Source: Blattamonas nauphoetae (Eukaryota; Preaxostyla; Oxymonadida). From it: 64,000 nucleotides of DNA. Below are positions 7,990-19,300 of the stretch, piece by piece. The position numbers and the translations under genes were made by a program. The stretch spans positions 1 through 64,000 of the forward strand of contig JARBJD010000114.1 of NCBI GenBank assembly GCA_033064195.1, read 5' to 3'. Position 1 is the first letter of the stretch, and the number at the start of each line of letters is the position of its first letter. A model generated the notes under the pieces. That model was not told where the DNA came from. It made no database searches and worked only from the letters and a program-made list of their open reading frames with translations.

Positions 7990-9500
7990 CTTGAAAGTTT
8001 GAAGTAACTGAACTCTGGAAGAGAATATTTCTCTAAGATTGACAACTTTCTGAAATGAAAATGACTTTTACTTCAAGTATTTTCTGAATTGTCAATCGGC
8101 ATGGAGAAAAAGCTATAGTAGTGGTGTCTAAGGAGCGGGGGTTCCCAAATCGCCTTCTACACTACTAACGGATGGCTAGTTGTGGAGAAACGAGCGGAAA
8201 AAGTTGAGAAAAATGTGTGCATTTCAAGCTTTCACAGTATGTTGAGGTTTTCTCCCTACACATACGTTTCGGCGCGGTACCTATTTTTATTTTTCTTCGT
8301 TTACCAATATATATTTTTCAAGCCCTATGTTACGGATTTATGAAAAGTTCGGATAAATGTCACTTTTATAATTGTGTTGGAGAAAAAAGCATTTATTCTT
8401 TCTGAGCATCTTTTTTTCGTTTTATTTTTTAAAAACTGCATTTTCTTTGGTCTCAAACGGATGTCGATTTGTGGATAAATGTGCGAAAAAAGTCTGGAAA
8501 AGGAGTGGAGATTAGCTGTAAAAAGTTTGAACGATCCTTTATGAAGAAAAGGATCAATGCAGAGAATATGAACATCCATCACAAAATGATGGTTGTGTTC
8601 GATGATGCTTCGGTTGATGATCTGATGGAAGAAGTCGATCATGCGTTTGCGTCGTGTTGTAGGGTTGTTCAGAGAGTGGGGGCCAGAATCTGTGAAGATA
8701 TGGACATCCAATTTTTGGTAATGTCACAGAAGCACCGAAAGTCAACAAACGGCCAAAAAGCGAGACTATCAGAGAAACTGATTTTGATGTTCAAACCTAG
8801 CAAATTTTTGAACTTGTGAAAAAAAATGTCAAACTACCAGCTGAGAAAAACACTAAAAATATGAGTTTTGCCAAACTAGAAAATGGGGATTTGGCTGAAC
8901 CTCAACAACCGGTGGATCAATTGGACTGACATTTTAACCAGATCATTTTTTGATGTTCCACACATTTTCCAAAAAAAACTCAAAACAATCGCTTTATTTG
9001 GGAAAACCGAACAAACCCATCCTTTCTCGACTAAAACTTCTTCAGACAAAATGATCTTCTATTTTAAAGCTTCTTTTTTCGAGATCGATTCGAACAAAAT
9101 TCAATTTATTGGGAGAAAAGCGGATGGCAGGTTTTGGAGATTCGACGTCAAAAATTTAAAAAAAAATGGGTGGTGTATCACACTGTTTTAAGCTACTGGG
9201 CCCAAGAGTGGGTCGTTCGCTTTATTTTTTGCCACAATTCTTGTCACATCATAGCTACATTTCCCAGACAAAAAATCGATTTCAGAGAAAATACACCAGA
9301 ATACTCTAAGATTGCTCTGAACACTCGGTCGATAAGGTAGTTGTCCTCTCCCTCCATCTTCGGGATCATTCTGTCATCACTTTCTCCGCTGTAGTTCACA
9401 TTTTCTCAAACGTCAGTTCAATCCTTTAACCTATTGTTTGTAACCATCAGTTTTTTCTCAGACCTACGAAGAGACTTTTTTCTACAAAAAAACATAAAAT
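7990..9500. other. Gene-poor AT-rich stretch
   Basis: No open frame here has a recognisable domain or supporting context. Frames of 116 codons (8469, plus) and 128 codons (8711, minus) overlap each other on opposite strands and have low-information composition. A small inverted repeat, ATTGACAA with TTGTCAAT, is near 8038 and 8088. A short dispersed repeat occurs here (see 8441). Confidence 0.6.
8441..8480 (+). repeat. Short dispersed repeat, copy near 8450
   Basis: The block TTTTCTTTGGTCTCAAACGG continuing ATGTC and then T-TGTGGA-AA matches 11763-11800 (TTTTCTTCGGTCCGAAACGG then ACGTC and TCGTGGAGAA). A weaker match is at 8166-8195 (AACGGATG...GTTGTGGAGAAA). These are likely pieces of one decayed repeat family. 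Confidence 0.45.
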
Positions 9501-9504
9501 CACT

Positions 9505-10234
9505 TCAGACAGTTTGAATGATTTGTTTTACATCCCGAAAGACGTGTCCACCTGATAAAGCACATGGGTACTGAATGATCCCTATTGAACTAGAGAGAAT
9601 TGTATCCTGAAATATAGGATGGAGGGATTCTATTGCGAAGTGGACATCGTGTGACAGGATGGGTGAGACGAAGTTGGAGAAGTGTTTGATGATTTGACCA
9701 TGGTGTCTGACATTTACAAAGAGACACAGATGGGAGCACTGAGTGGTGTTGATGAAGTCCCTCCCTATTTGTGCATTCGTGTGAGGGAGCCTCCAATTCT
9801 CCTTGAAATCGAGGACGAACAATGCAGAATAATTTTCGAGGTTCTCAACAGATTCATTGAAGCAAGTACTCTGTTGAGTCACTGATACCACATGTTGATG
9901 AGACTATTGTCTGTCGCTTCCTTTCTAACTTCTTGCCCGCTTCGCAATATTGGCAGACATCCGTCCGACGCCTTGCCATCTTCAGGTGTGTAATCTGTTT
10001 CATGAAGGTGGAGTATGAGCAGGGAGTCGGATTCTGGGCTTTCATTTCGTTGAACAGTTCTTTTTTTGTCTTCAGTATCAGTCTGGGCTCAGGGGGCTGA
10101 ACAACGGGAGGAGCAGGATTCTCGTTTGGGAAGGCAAGGTTGATGATGTTTGCCGAAACGGAATTTCCGACTAATGGAGGAGACAGTGACTCCAAGAAAA
10201 TCAATAGTCCACGCTCTTTTCGGTGTGGGACCAT
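9505..10234 (-). mobile_element. Transposase-like remnant, broken
   Basis: The 5' part on this strand encodes a stretch with ARRRTDVCQYCEAGKKL, a basic run with a C-x2-C pair. The 3' part encodes FVLDFKENWRLP, then LSHDVHFAIESL, then a GGHVFRD segment. The order (paired cysteines, an Asp in a hydrophobic strand followed by KEN, a later HD motif, then an H-F-R-like motif) resembles transposases found in invertebrates and protists with an RNase-H-type fold. The family name is not certain from sequence alone. It is broken, with about one or two breaks. Its upstream end overlaps the DIRS-type remnant, so one element probably inserted into or beside the other. Confidence 0.4.
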
Positions 10235-11465
10235 AATGGACCAACTAAGAAAAGAGCGTGGATTATTGATTTTCTTGGATTATTGACACTACTATCAGTT
10301 CCTTCCTCAACTTCTCCCTTCTGCCTGTCGTGAGTTGAATCGAGAGACTGTTGGAATCTATCCTCCACCCGAGGAACGTGATTGTCTGCTTCGGCTCCAT
10401 CTCGCACTTCTCCTCGGACAGCTTGAAGCCCAGTCTCTCCAGAAAGTCTGCCGCTTGTCTCGTCTTCTTCTCGCTCTCTTCTTGCTTGCTCTCGAAGAAC
10501 AAGATATCGTCCAAGTAGTGCACCACCCTCATCCCAAGCTCCCTCCTCAACTGTACTACTCAAACCAGATCACATCACAGGGAGACTGCGAGAGAGAGCA
10601 GAAGAGTGGGAGAAGTTGGGAGCAGGACAACTGATTCGGGATGGGGGATAGTTCCGATGGATCGACGAGAATGCGAAGATGAGAATGGCAAAAGCAGAAT
10701 GCGCACCAGGGTTCCGGGGAGAAGGAAGGAAGAGAGGACTACGAGGAGCAACTGAGGAAAGAGTTGGAGATCGGATGTGTTGTGGTGGTGAAGAAGGAGG
10801 AGGTGGCTCTCTGTCTCCCAACGTTTGTCATCCCGAAGAAGAACGGTTTATTCAGAAAGATTCTCGACGCCACCGTGCTCAACAAGTGTATCACCATCAA
10901 GCACTTTCAGATGGAAGGGATTCAGACAGTCGGAGAGGTATTGTTGCGAGGCGACTGGATGACAAGTCTGGACGTCACCTCGGCCTACAGCCACGTCCAC
11001 GTGGAGGCACAGCCGGGAAGATACTTGTGCTTTCGCTACCAAGGAGTTTTCTATCGGTGCACCGGAATGCCGTTCGGTCTTGCGACGGCTCTAAGAACGT
11101 TCACCAAGCTGATGAAAGTAGCAGTAGCACAGTTGAGGAGGGAGCTTGGGATGAGGGTGGTGCACTACTTGGACGATATCTTGTTCTTCGAGAGCAAGCA
11201 AGAAGAGAGCGAGAAGAAGACGAGACAAGCGGCAGACTTTCTGGAGAGACTGGGCTTCAAGCTGTCCGAGGAGAAGTGCGAGATGGAGCCGAAGCAGACA
11301 ATCACGTTCCTCGGGTGGAGGATAGATTCCAACAGTCTCTCGATTCAACTCACGACAGGCAGAAGGGAGAAGTTGAGGAAGGAACTGATAGTAGTGTCAA
11401 TAATCCAAGAAAATCAATAGTCCACGCACTTTTCGGTGTGGGACCATAATGGACCTACTAAGAAA
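10195..11465 (+). mobile_element. DIRS-type retroelement remnant (reverse transcriptase part)
   Basis: The plus-strand frame at about 10764-11420 encodes a reverse transcriptase core. It has FVIPKKNGLFRKILDA, a DVTSAYSHV block with the first catalytic Asp, GMPFGLATA, the YLDDILFF box and FLGWRIDS. The FLGWRID ending and overall spacing are typical of the DIRS order of tyrosine-recombinase retroelements rather than Gypsy or Copia. No recombinase, methyltransferase or Gag-like part is seen, so only a portion remains. A ~50 bp end sequence (CCAAGAAAATCAATAGTCCA and onward) occurs at 10193 and 11406 in the same orientation. Its relative at about 11933-11970 lies the other way round. It looks like a fairly young but incomplete copy. 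GC content is higher than the flanks. Confidence 0.65.
10247..11436. repeat. Inverted duplicate of the DIRS-type 3' end (306 bp arms)
   Basis: Bases 10247-10552 are the reverse complement of 11131-11436 with very few mismatches, so the last third of the reverse transcriptase region and its end sequence are present twice, facing opposite ways, about 580 bp apart. At 10193-10279 the end sequence also meets its own inverse as a short palindrome (CCAAGAAAATCAATA... with ...TATTGATTTTCTTGG). Near identity implies a recent rearrangement. Confidence 0.8.
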
Positions 11466-12391
11466 AAAAATAAAAATGTAGAAATATATCCCAGCGCAAT
11501 TCCGAGAAAACCTCAAAATACCCCGTTTTGTCCAATAAAAAAAGTGTTTCGGCAATATCTTCACAACCTGTGAACCGATTTTGATGAAATTGTTGGTAGA
11601 ATCGTTTGTTTGGAGAAATGAATTTTTTGACAAAAATTTCAAGACAAAATTATGGGTCTCTGGAACGATGTAAAAAAACGCTATTTTTCGCCCAGAAAAA
11701 TTTCATGGAATTTTTTTTATTATTTTTAGAGTGTCTTTGATCGATATATACGATAAAAACGCTTTTTCTTCGGTCCGAAACGGACGTCTGGTCGTGGAGA
11801 AGTACCCCCAAAGGTTTCAAAAAAGAGTGCATTTTCCTATAGAGCGATATGAGGCACTCTCAAATTTTTGTCGTCAAATAAATCGAACGTTTTTTTTTCT
11901 TAGGTAGACCAATTGTGATTTATCCTGAACAGATCGTGGATTATTGACTTGGCATGGATTTTTGACACAACTAGAACAAGCCTGGATCACATCCTATGTC
12001 GTGTGTAAATCCACTGAAAATTGAGGTACCCGTCAGAACTCACAAAGGAAAAGATGAAGACAATGAGAACCTGTCACACGAGTGTCTGTTCAAATTGATA
12101 AAGCTGGTCAACAATGAGGATAAAGACAAAAATCCTGCGCCAAATATCCATGTCAAGTGAAGCTGGACATGGTGGAGATCGATTGGAGTCCAATTCCGGC
12201 TTGTTTTTAGAACCAGCGGTTTCAAAGGAAGGATCGTTTGCAGTCATGGACAAAAGTGTTCATCATCCATGGATGGCGTTCATGGACAGACGACTATTTC
12301 TCATTTTAACCTAAACACTTCACATCTATGAAAGATGAAAAATTGTGGAAATAGAGAAAGAAGTGAATCAGCGAAAGAGACAAACTTGGAG
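11466..12391. other. Intergenic, no gene seen
   Basis: AT-rich DNA with no supported coding frame. It contains a second copy of a short dispersed repeat (11763-11800) and, at about 11933-11970, a diverged stretch like the DIRS-type end sequence (GTGGATTATTGACTTGG). Confidence 0.6.
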
Positions 12392-12980
12392 AATGTTCGA
12401 TCGATTTCCAGAGGTCGATTTCATGGAATTGACAATCACCAGTATCCTTTCAGTGGAAGAGGAGATGGGATGAGACGAGGGTGTTCCTGTGTGGAAAACG
12501 TGCCATCTCCACTCCTCGCCGAGATCCTGTCGAAAAGGAGAGAAAAAGGTGTGACAAATTTTTGCCTCATCTCTATTCAGTCGACATTTCCGACATACCA
12601 AACGCTCTATCTTGTCCTGACAATGAAGATTCTGTTTCAATCGGAGGTCTGACATTCTCTATGGGTTGCTACTAACTTTGTTGAAATGATCGTCTCATCG
12701 ACGCCTCTACAGCTCGTCAGTCTTTTTAAGAAAATGGGAGAATCTTCTATATCAGGACAAGATAGAGCGTTTGGTATGTCGGAAATGTCGACTGAAGAGA
12801 GATGAGGCAAAAATTTGTCACACCTTTTTCTCTCCTTTTCGACAGGATCTCGGCGAGGAGTGGAGATGGCACGTTTTCCACATAGAAACACCCTCGTCTC
12901 ATCCCATCTCCTCTTCCACTGAAAGGATACTGGTGATTGTCAATTCCATGAAATCGACCTCTGGAAATCGATCGAACATT
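12392..12980. repeat. 242 bp near-perfect inverted repeat (long palindrome)
   Basis: The arms 12392-12633 and 12739-12980 are reverse complements with only about six mismatches by my reading. The spacer is about 105 bp. The outermost bases are AATGTTCGATCGATTTCCAG and its inverse. Frames run through both arms but are mirror images and match no known family. A transcript would fold into a long hairpin. It lies 340 bp upstream of the dynein gene. Confidence 0.9.
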
Positions 12981-13317
12981 GTCAGGTTTGTGATTTCAAC
13001 AGACTCTTTTTCTCTCCTATTTTAGAAATTGTTGTCTTTCATTGTCGTGAAGTGATTACTAAATACTTGAAAGAAGTTGAAAGTTCATTCGCGCCAGATG
13101 GCAATGACGAAAACTTGAGCCCATGACTGTTGGTCTTCACTCATTCCGACAATCAGCAAAAGATGCAATTGTGCGAGTATACGTGTGAGGATTGTTTGAT
13201 ATTCAAAATCTCCGTCCCATTTTCACATCTGCAGAAGATTGGGTCTTTACTATGAAGAACCTAGATCAAACCCGACATTTATTCTGAGCAAATTGAACGG
13301 TTTCGAAAGGCACTGTG
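12981..13317. promoter_or_regulatory. Upstream region of the dynein gene
   Basis: No gene or recognised motif is seen in these 337 bases. Transcription of the dynein gene must start here or inside the palindrome. A GTG just before the ATG at 13318 is in frame but is not a likely start in a eukaryote. Confidence 0.4.
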
Positions 13318-16300
13318 ATGTCGAAACCACCCACACGTGGGAAGCTCCCACCTGTACATATTCCTATCGCACCAAAGTCGAGAGGTCCAAAACTTAGTCC
13401 ACTTCAAATTGCCAACATCAATTCTCGAACTCAAAAACAGTCACAACCTCCTCAAGATTCTCCTCTCCCCTCATCACCTCCCAGACCTCCGTCCCCCTCT
13501 GCTATCCCGACACCTCAACCACAATATACACCAACCAAAACAACAAAATCCTCTCGTCCAACCACGTCAGTCTCCACATCCACAGAACCCCAGAAAGAAC
13601 GCTTAAAAACTGCAGGACAACGCTCTATCGCTTTTGGTGGAAGAGCTTCCATCCCATCACGAGGCGGCAAACCAGAAATCACCGGAACAGTTCAAAATGG
13701 TGAAATCCGCCAACTTCTCTCTTTTGACGAAGATGAAATTGAAGAATACGCAGTCCCCGTAACAGGAACCATGGTAAAAGGTCCGTCTGGAGGAAAATGG
13801 GCTCAGAATAGACCATCTCCAATGACTCACTTTGGCAAACTTGTTCCAGATGAAATTCCTGGAGTTCACGAAACAGGAACACTCCATCTCTATCGTCAGA
13901 GACACTTTCCTTCCAGACCAGGAACGATGGCCTCTGGTCGTTCCTTTGGACAAGGTTCAAACGACGCTTGGGCAGATGATTCGCAACAATTCCGGCGAAA
14001 GCGTCCCTTCATTGGACAGACAAAGAACAGAGATGGGGAAGATTGGGTTCGAACGGAATCACGTCCATTTACTCGTGACACTGGTATGTCTCGATTTTCA
14101 CGAAAGCCAGGGAAAGAAAGAGGTCTAAATCAAACTGGGCAAGCCCTACTTTACATCACACCATTTTCCGATCATTCAGATGTTCATCCATCTTCCAACC
14201 CCAAAGCGCGAACTCGATCGTCTTCTGGATCTCGAATGCAGACACCACAAGTTCAAGAGAGATCATTTGAATCTGAACAGGCACTCAAACTCCAGCCAAC
14301 ACCAGATCAACAAGCTTCTCATGTTCTTCGAACAGTCGAAGATGTTATGGAGTATTTTGCTGGAACTGGTCGTGCAGACCCCGTTAAGATCATTTATATG
14401 AACATCCATAAACGTCCTGATGGCTCCTTTAATCCCTACGATCTATATGTAGTTCCAAAGGAAAAAGTTGATCCAGAACATTACATATTTTCTGTTTCTG
14501 GAGCAGTCCATGTTGTTCCATCCGATCAAAGCCAGAAAAGAACAGAAATGCAAAAGGCTCAAAAAATCCTTCGAGAACAGTCGTCTTCTCGTGGTGGAGG
14601 ATTTCAAGCAAGTAAAGGTAATGTCCGTCAACGAAATCTTACAGATACGGAGTACGAACAGCTCGCGGAATTGGCCTACAATCCGATTGATATCAAAGCG
14701 GATACAGGACCGACTATGGAAGCAATTCCACTCGGACAGTTTGTTACTGATCAAATGATTTACACGAACCTTCGGAAAATCAACTTTTTCAAGAATTTCC
14801 CTCTACTCAAAGCCTTACGCAACTGGCACAATGAAGTTCGGTTTCAAATCTACATTAAAAACAAAAAGCATATTCACCTCGAACTCTTTTATGCCCACGA
14901 GTGTTATTGTATTGGTTTATTGACCATTGGCGCACTTTATCGATCTCTTTCCGATACTCCTCCATTCATGCTCACAACCGAGAGGAAAAACCCGTTTGAA
15001 ATCGAAGAATTCATTCTTTTCCAACAACAGAACCGAAGGGCTGCCAAAGAAGCTTGTCAACAAGCATCGAGTGGAATGGCACATACAATCGCTCAGATTG
15101 TCACGGACGTTCTTCAACGAGCTTACGCTCCGGATCAAGGACGCCCATCACAAGAAGACCTCGCAGATGCAGCTGTGGCAGGAATTGTCAAGACAGCTGC
15201 TATGGCGAAGTCAATGGCTGCGGAGAAGAAAGAGGCTCAGCGGAGGATGGAGGGTATTCAGAACGCACAAAGGGAAGAAGGGATGCTCGGGCGCTTTGTC
15301 AGCTTGATCGACTCCCTCTGCGTCTCCAATCTTTACCTCACATCGATGCTTGGAATGAGATCTATACTCAAACAGTTCCGAACGTGCATGTATTCCAAAG
15401 CGACAGTGTTCTTGATTAGTTTTAATTTTGTGAAGAAGGAAGGAGTTGAAATTGATTCTGATTCTGAGGACAGCGATGAAGACAAGGATATGGAAGAGAT
15501 TGGATTTTCAATGAGCGATGAAGAGTATCCATCAGAAGAAGAAGAGGAAGAGGAAGAATGGACAGAAAGCGAGGAGCAGAACGATGATGAGCAAGGCGAA
15601 GCTGCCGATCCAGATCAGCTCGATATGGATCGAGAACTTCTTGGAGATACTGACGATGGTGATGTCTCAGCGAGACTGTCACGTGACATGTCAATCGATG
15701 ACGTTGCAGATCTCACAAGCGTTGGTTCGAAGGAGAAACAAACACATGCCCCAGTCCGACGCAAGAAAGTTAAGAAGGAGAAAAAACTGAACAAGATCGA
15801 GAAGATCGAGAAAGTTGAAGCAGACGCTTCGAAAGATCCGTCAAACATGTTCATGTACTCCCAACTTCTCCTCAGCCCGGATGAATCAAGGGTGAAGCAG
15901 CTCCTCAACCGAACAGTGAGCGATGGTCTTCAACTCTTTTCCTCTGTGGACAGACCACTCAAAATCCCACCCCACAAACCATTCATCACACCATTACTTC
16001 CAAGAGGAATGGATCTTCAACAAATCGTGGAAACCGACAAAGAATTCCTGGAAATTCTTGATGAGACGCACACAATCATTGAGAATTCGTTCATTCAGGC
16101 TCACAAATACTTGGAACGCTTTTACCCACTCGGAAGGATCTTCGAATACTCTCTGAAGTGGAATTATGAGAAGTACAAAGCAAAGGTTCGGAACGTCCAG
16201 ACGATCCGGGCTGACCTGAAGAGGTTGCATCAATGGACGAATGACATCATGAAAATCAATGTCTCAAGTATCTGCGGAATTCTTACACTTGATGCTCGTC

Positions 16301-19300
16301 AATTGAAGCAAACACTCGTTCCCATCCCACAGGAATGCAGTGAGCAGATCAAACAACATCTCCACGCTCTCTTCAACGAGATCTCGACTAATACCCAGAA
16401 TCAATTCACTGAACTCACCACATCGATGCAACAGACTCCTCGAAACTTGAACGACTACTGTGACTTCGTTGTCCTTCTTGGGACAATGGATGATCATCAT
16501 TCGAAGCTCCAAGAAGATGTGAACCATCTCGATGAGATGAAGATCCTTGCTGAAGAATACAACACCAAATTGACGATCGACGAACAGATGCAGCTGGCTA
16601 CTGTCCACGATTCACATACCACATTCAAGGATACTTACGGAAAGAGTGTCGAGTACCGTCACAACCAGCACAACAGAATGGTTGGAGCTCTCCACAAAGA
16701 AGCCGCAAAACTGGAGCAAGATACCACTCAGACCTTCACTGATCTTGGAACAGGTATTCTTGTAGACGCAACGGCAGATCCATCAGCAGCTCTCCAAAGA
16801 ATCGACATCATCCAAAACACAGTCGATTCGTACAAGTCACGCCAAGCAACTCAACATCGGTATTGTCAAATCCTTCAGCTTGATGAAATCGACTATCCCA
16901 GTGTCAACAAATGTGTCCAAAGGTTTGAACAGAAACAGAAGCTTTGGACTTTACTGAACAATTTCAATCAGAAATCGAATGAATGGAGACAAACGCCAGT
17001 GTCCCAACTGGATTCTGAGAAAGTTGCAACAGAAGTTCCACAGATTGTTCGTGAACTCGGAATCCTGGAGAAGAACGAACCCGACGATAAGGTTGTTAAG
17101 CATCTCCGCCAGGTCACCGACGAGTTCAGACCATTCGTTCCCATCCTCTCGGCCCTCTGTGTTCCAGCTATGAAGCAGAGACATTGGAAGAAACTATTCA
17201 ACATGATCGGACGCCAATACCAACCATCAGTAACCGTCTCACAGCTCATCCAGATGAATATTGTCCAGTTCAAACAACAGGTTTTCGATATCTCAGCCAC
17301 AGCAGTCGGAGAATTCGCACTCGAGACGCAGCTGGAGAAAATCAAAGTTGCGTGGCAAGATACGATCTTCGACATTGCAGATCACAAGTCCGGGACAACC
17401 TATATTCTCGGAGGAGTGGAAGAAGTCATGGAACAGCTCGAGGACCATCAGGCTCTCCTCCAAACAATGCTTGCTTCGCGGTATGTCGTTGATATTCGGG
17501 CAGAAATTGAGACATGGGAGAAGAAGATGAACAGCCTTCAGGAACTCATTGATGAGTGGATCAAATGTCAACGAGGGTGGATGTACCTCTATGCCATCTT
17601 CACACAGCCTGACATCATCCGCCAAATGCCGCAAGAGGCCCGTCAGTTCAACGAGATCGATACGTCTTGGAAGGACATTATGCAGAAAGTTCACAACGAC
17701 CCGAATTGCATCAGGTGCATGGAAATTCAGGGGATCACAGAAACAATGATCAAGAACAATGAAGAACTTGAAATCGTCCAGAAACATCTTGAAGAATATC
17801 TTGAAACTAAGCGCGTCAAGTTCCCTCGTTTTTACTTCTTGTCAAACGACGAGCTGCTTCAGATTCTCGCTCAGACAGCCGATCCAAGCACAGTCCAGCC
17901 ATTCTTATCGAAATGTTTCGATGCAATCAACGCGCTTTCGTTTGCATCAGAGGCTCAGTTGCGCGAAGAACCTCCCAAAGATCCAAACAAACCAAATCCA
18001 GCTGACTTTGTGACAACGATGATTTCGGTTGAGAATGAAGTTGTTGATTTGAGTGAAGTTGTGTCAACACACGCACCAGTCGAAGAATGGCTCCTCAAAT
18101 TCGAAGATATCATGCGGTTCACCGTTAAGGATCAAATCAAATTGGCATACGAGTCGTATGATCCCAGCACAAGACCGGAGTGGATCTTCAAGTTCCCTGC
18201 TCAGGCGATCCTTGCTGTCGATCAAATCGTCTGGACACAAAACGTCGAGGAAGCCTTGTCAAAGATCGAGAGCGGTGAGGATCCAGAAGCAATCGAAAAA
18301 TATCTGGTGGTTGTCAAGGATCAACTTGCTGAAGCTGTCAATCTCGTCCGTGGTTCACTTGCCACTCTTGAGCGTGCCATAGTCAACACGATGATTGTGA
18401 TTGAAGTGCATGCTCGAGACATTGTTCAGACGTTGGCAAAGAAGAAGATCAACTCGCCTGATTCATTCGATTGGATGGTTAACCTTCGATACTACTACAA
18501 CATGGAGACAGACGATGCTCTGGTCAGACAAACAAGTACCTCGTTTGTTTATGGATACGAATACCTCGGAAACTCTCCGCGTTTGGTCATCACACCGCTG
18601 ACCGATCGATGCTACGTGACGTTGACCCTCTCCCTCCATCTTCATCTTGGAGGAAACCCAGCTGGCCCAGCAGGAACAGGGAAGACGGAGACAACAAAGG
18701 ATCTTGCCAAGGCTCTCGCTCGTCAGTGTGTCGTGTTCAACTGCTCAGATCAGATTGATGCTGTCATGATGGGACGATTCTTCAGTGGTCTCGTCCAGGC
18801 AGGAGCTTGGGCATGTTTTGACGAGTTCAACCGTATCGAAATTGAAGTGCTGTCTGTCATTGCCCAACAGCTTCTGACTATTCTTGATGCTGTCCGTCAG
18901 AGGGTACAAACATTCGAATTCGAAGGAAACCGCATCAAACTCAACCCAGCGTGTGGCTTCTTCATCACCATGAATCCTGGATATGCTGGTCGAACAGAAC
19001 TCCCCGATAACTTGAAGGCTCTCTTCCGTCCAGTCGCCATGATGATTCCTGACTATGCAATGATTGCTGAGATCATGTTGTATTCGGAAGGGTTCCAAAC
19101 AGCGAAAACTCTCGCCCAAAAGATGGCTCAGCTGTACAAATTGTCATCGGAACAATTGTCGCAACAAGATCACTACGATTTTGGTATGAGAGCCGTGAAA
19201 TCTGTACTTGTCATGGCTGGCTCGCTGAAGCGAAAGTACAGCGAACTCTCCGAAGATATTGTGCTCATCCGAGCTCTCCGAGATACAAACACACCAAAAT

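Noticed and set aside
8325-8819. Overlapping open frames of 116 and 128 codons on opposite strands
   Set aside because: They are mirror shadows of each other in AT-rich DNA and neither shows a domain or splice-supported extension.
12335-13025. Open frames in the palindrome arms
   Set aside because: The same frames appear in both arms because of the inverted repeat; no homology or supporting context.
13315-13320. GTG start three bases before the dynein ATG
   Set aside because: Non-ATG starts are unlikely for a eukaryotic gene and the ATG at 13318 is adjacent.
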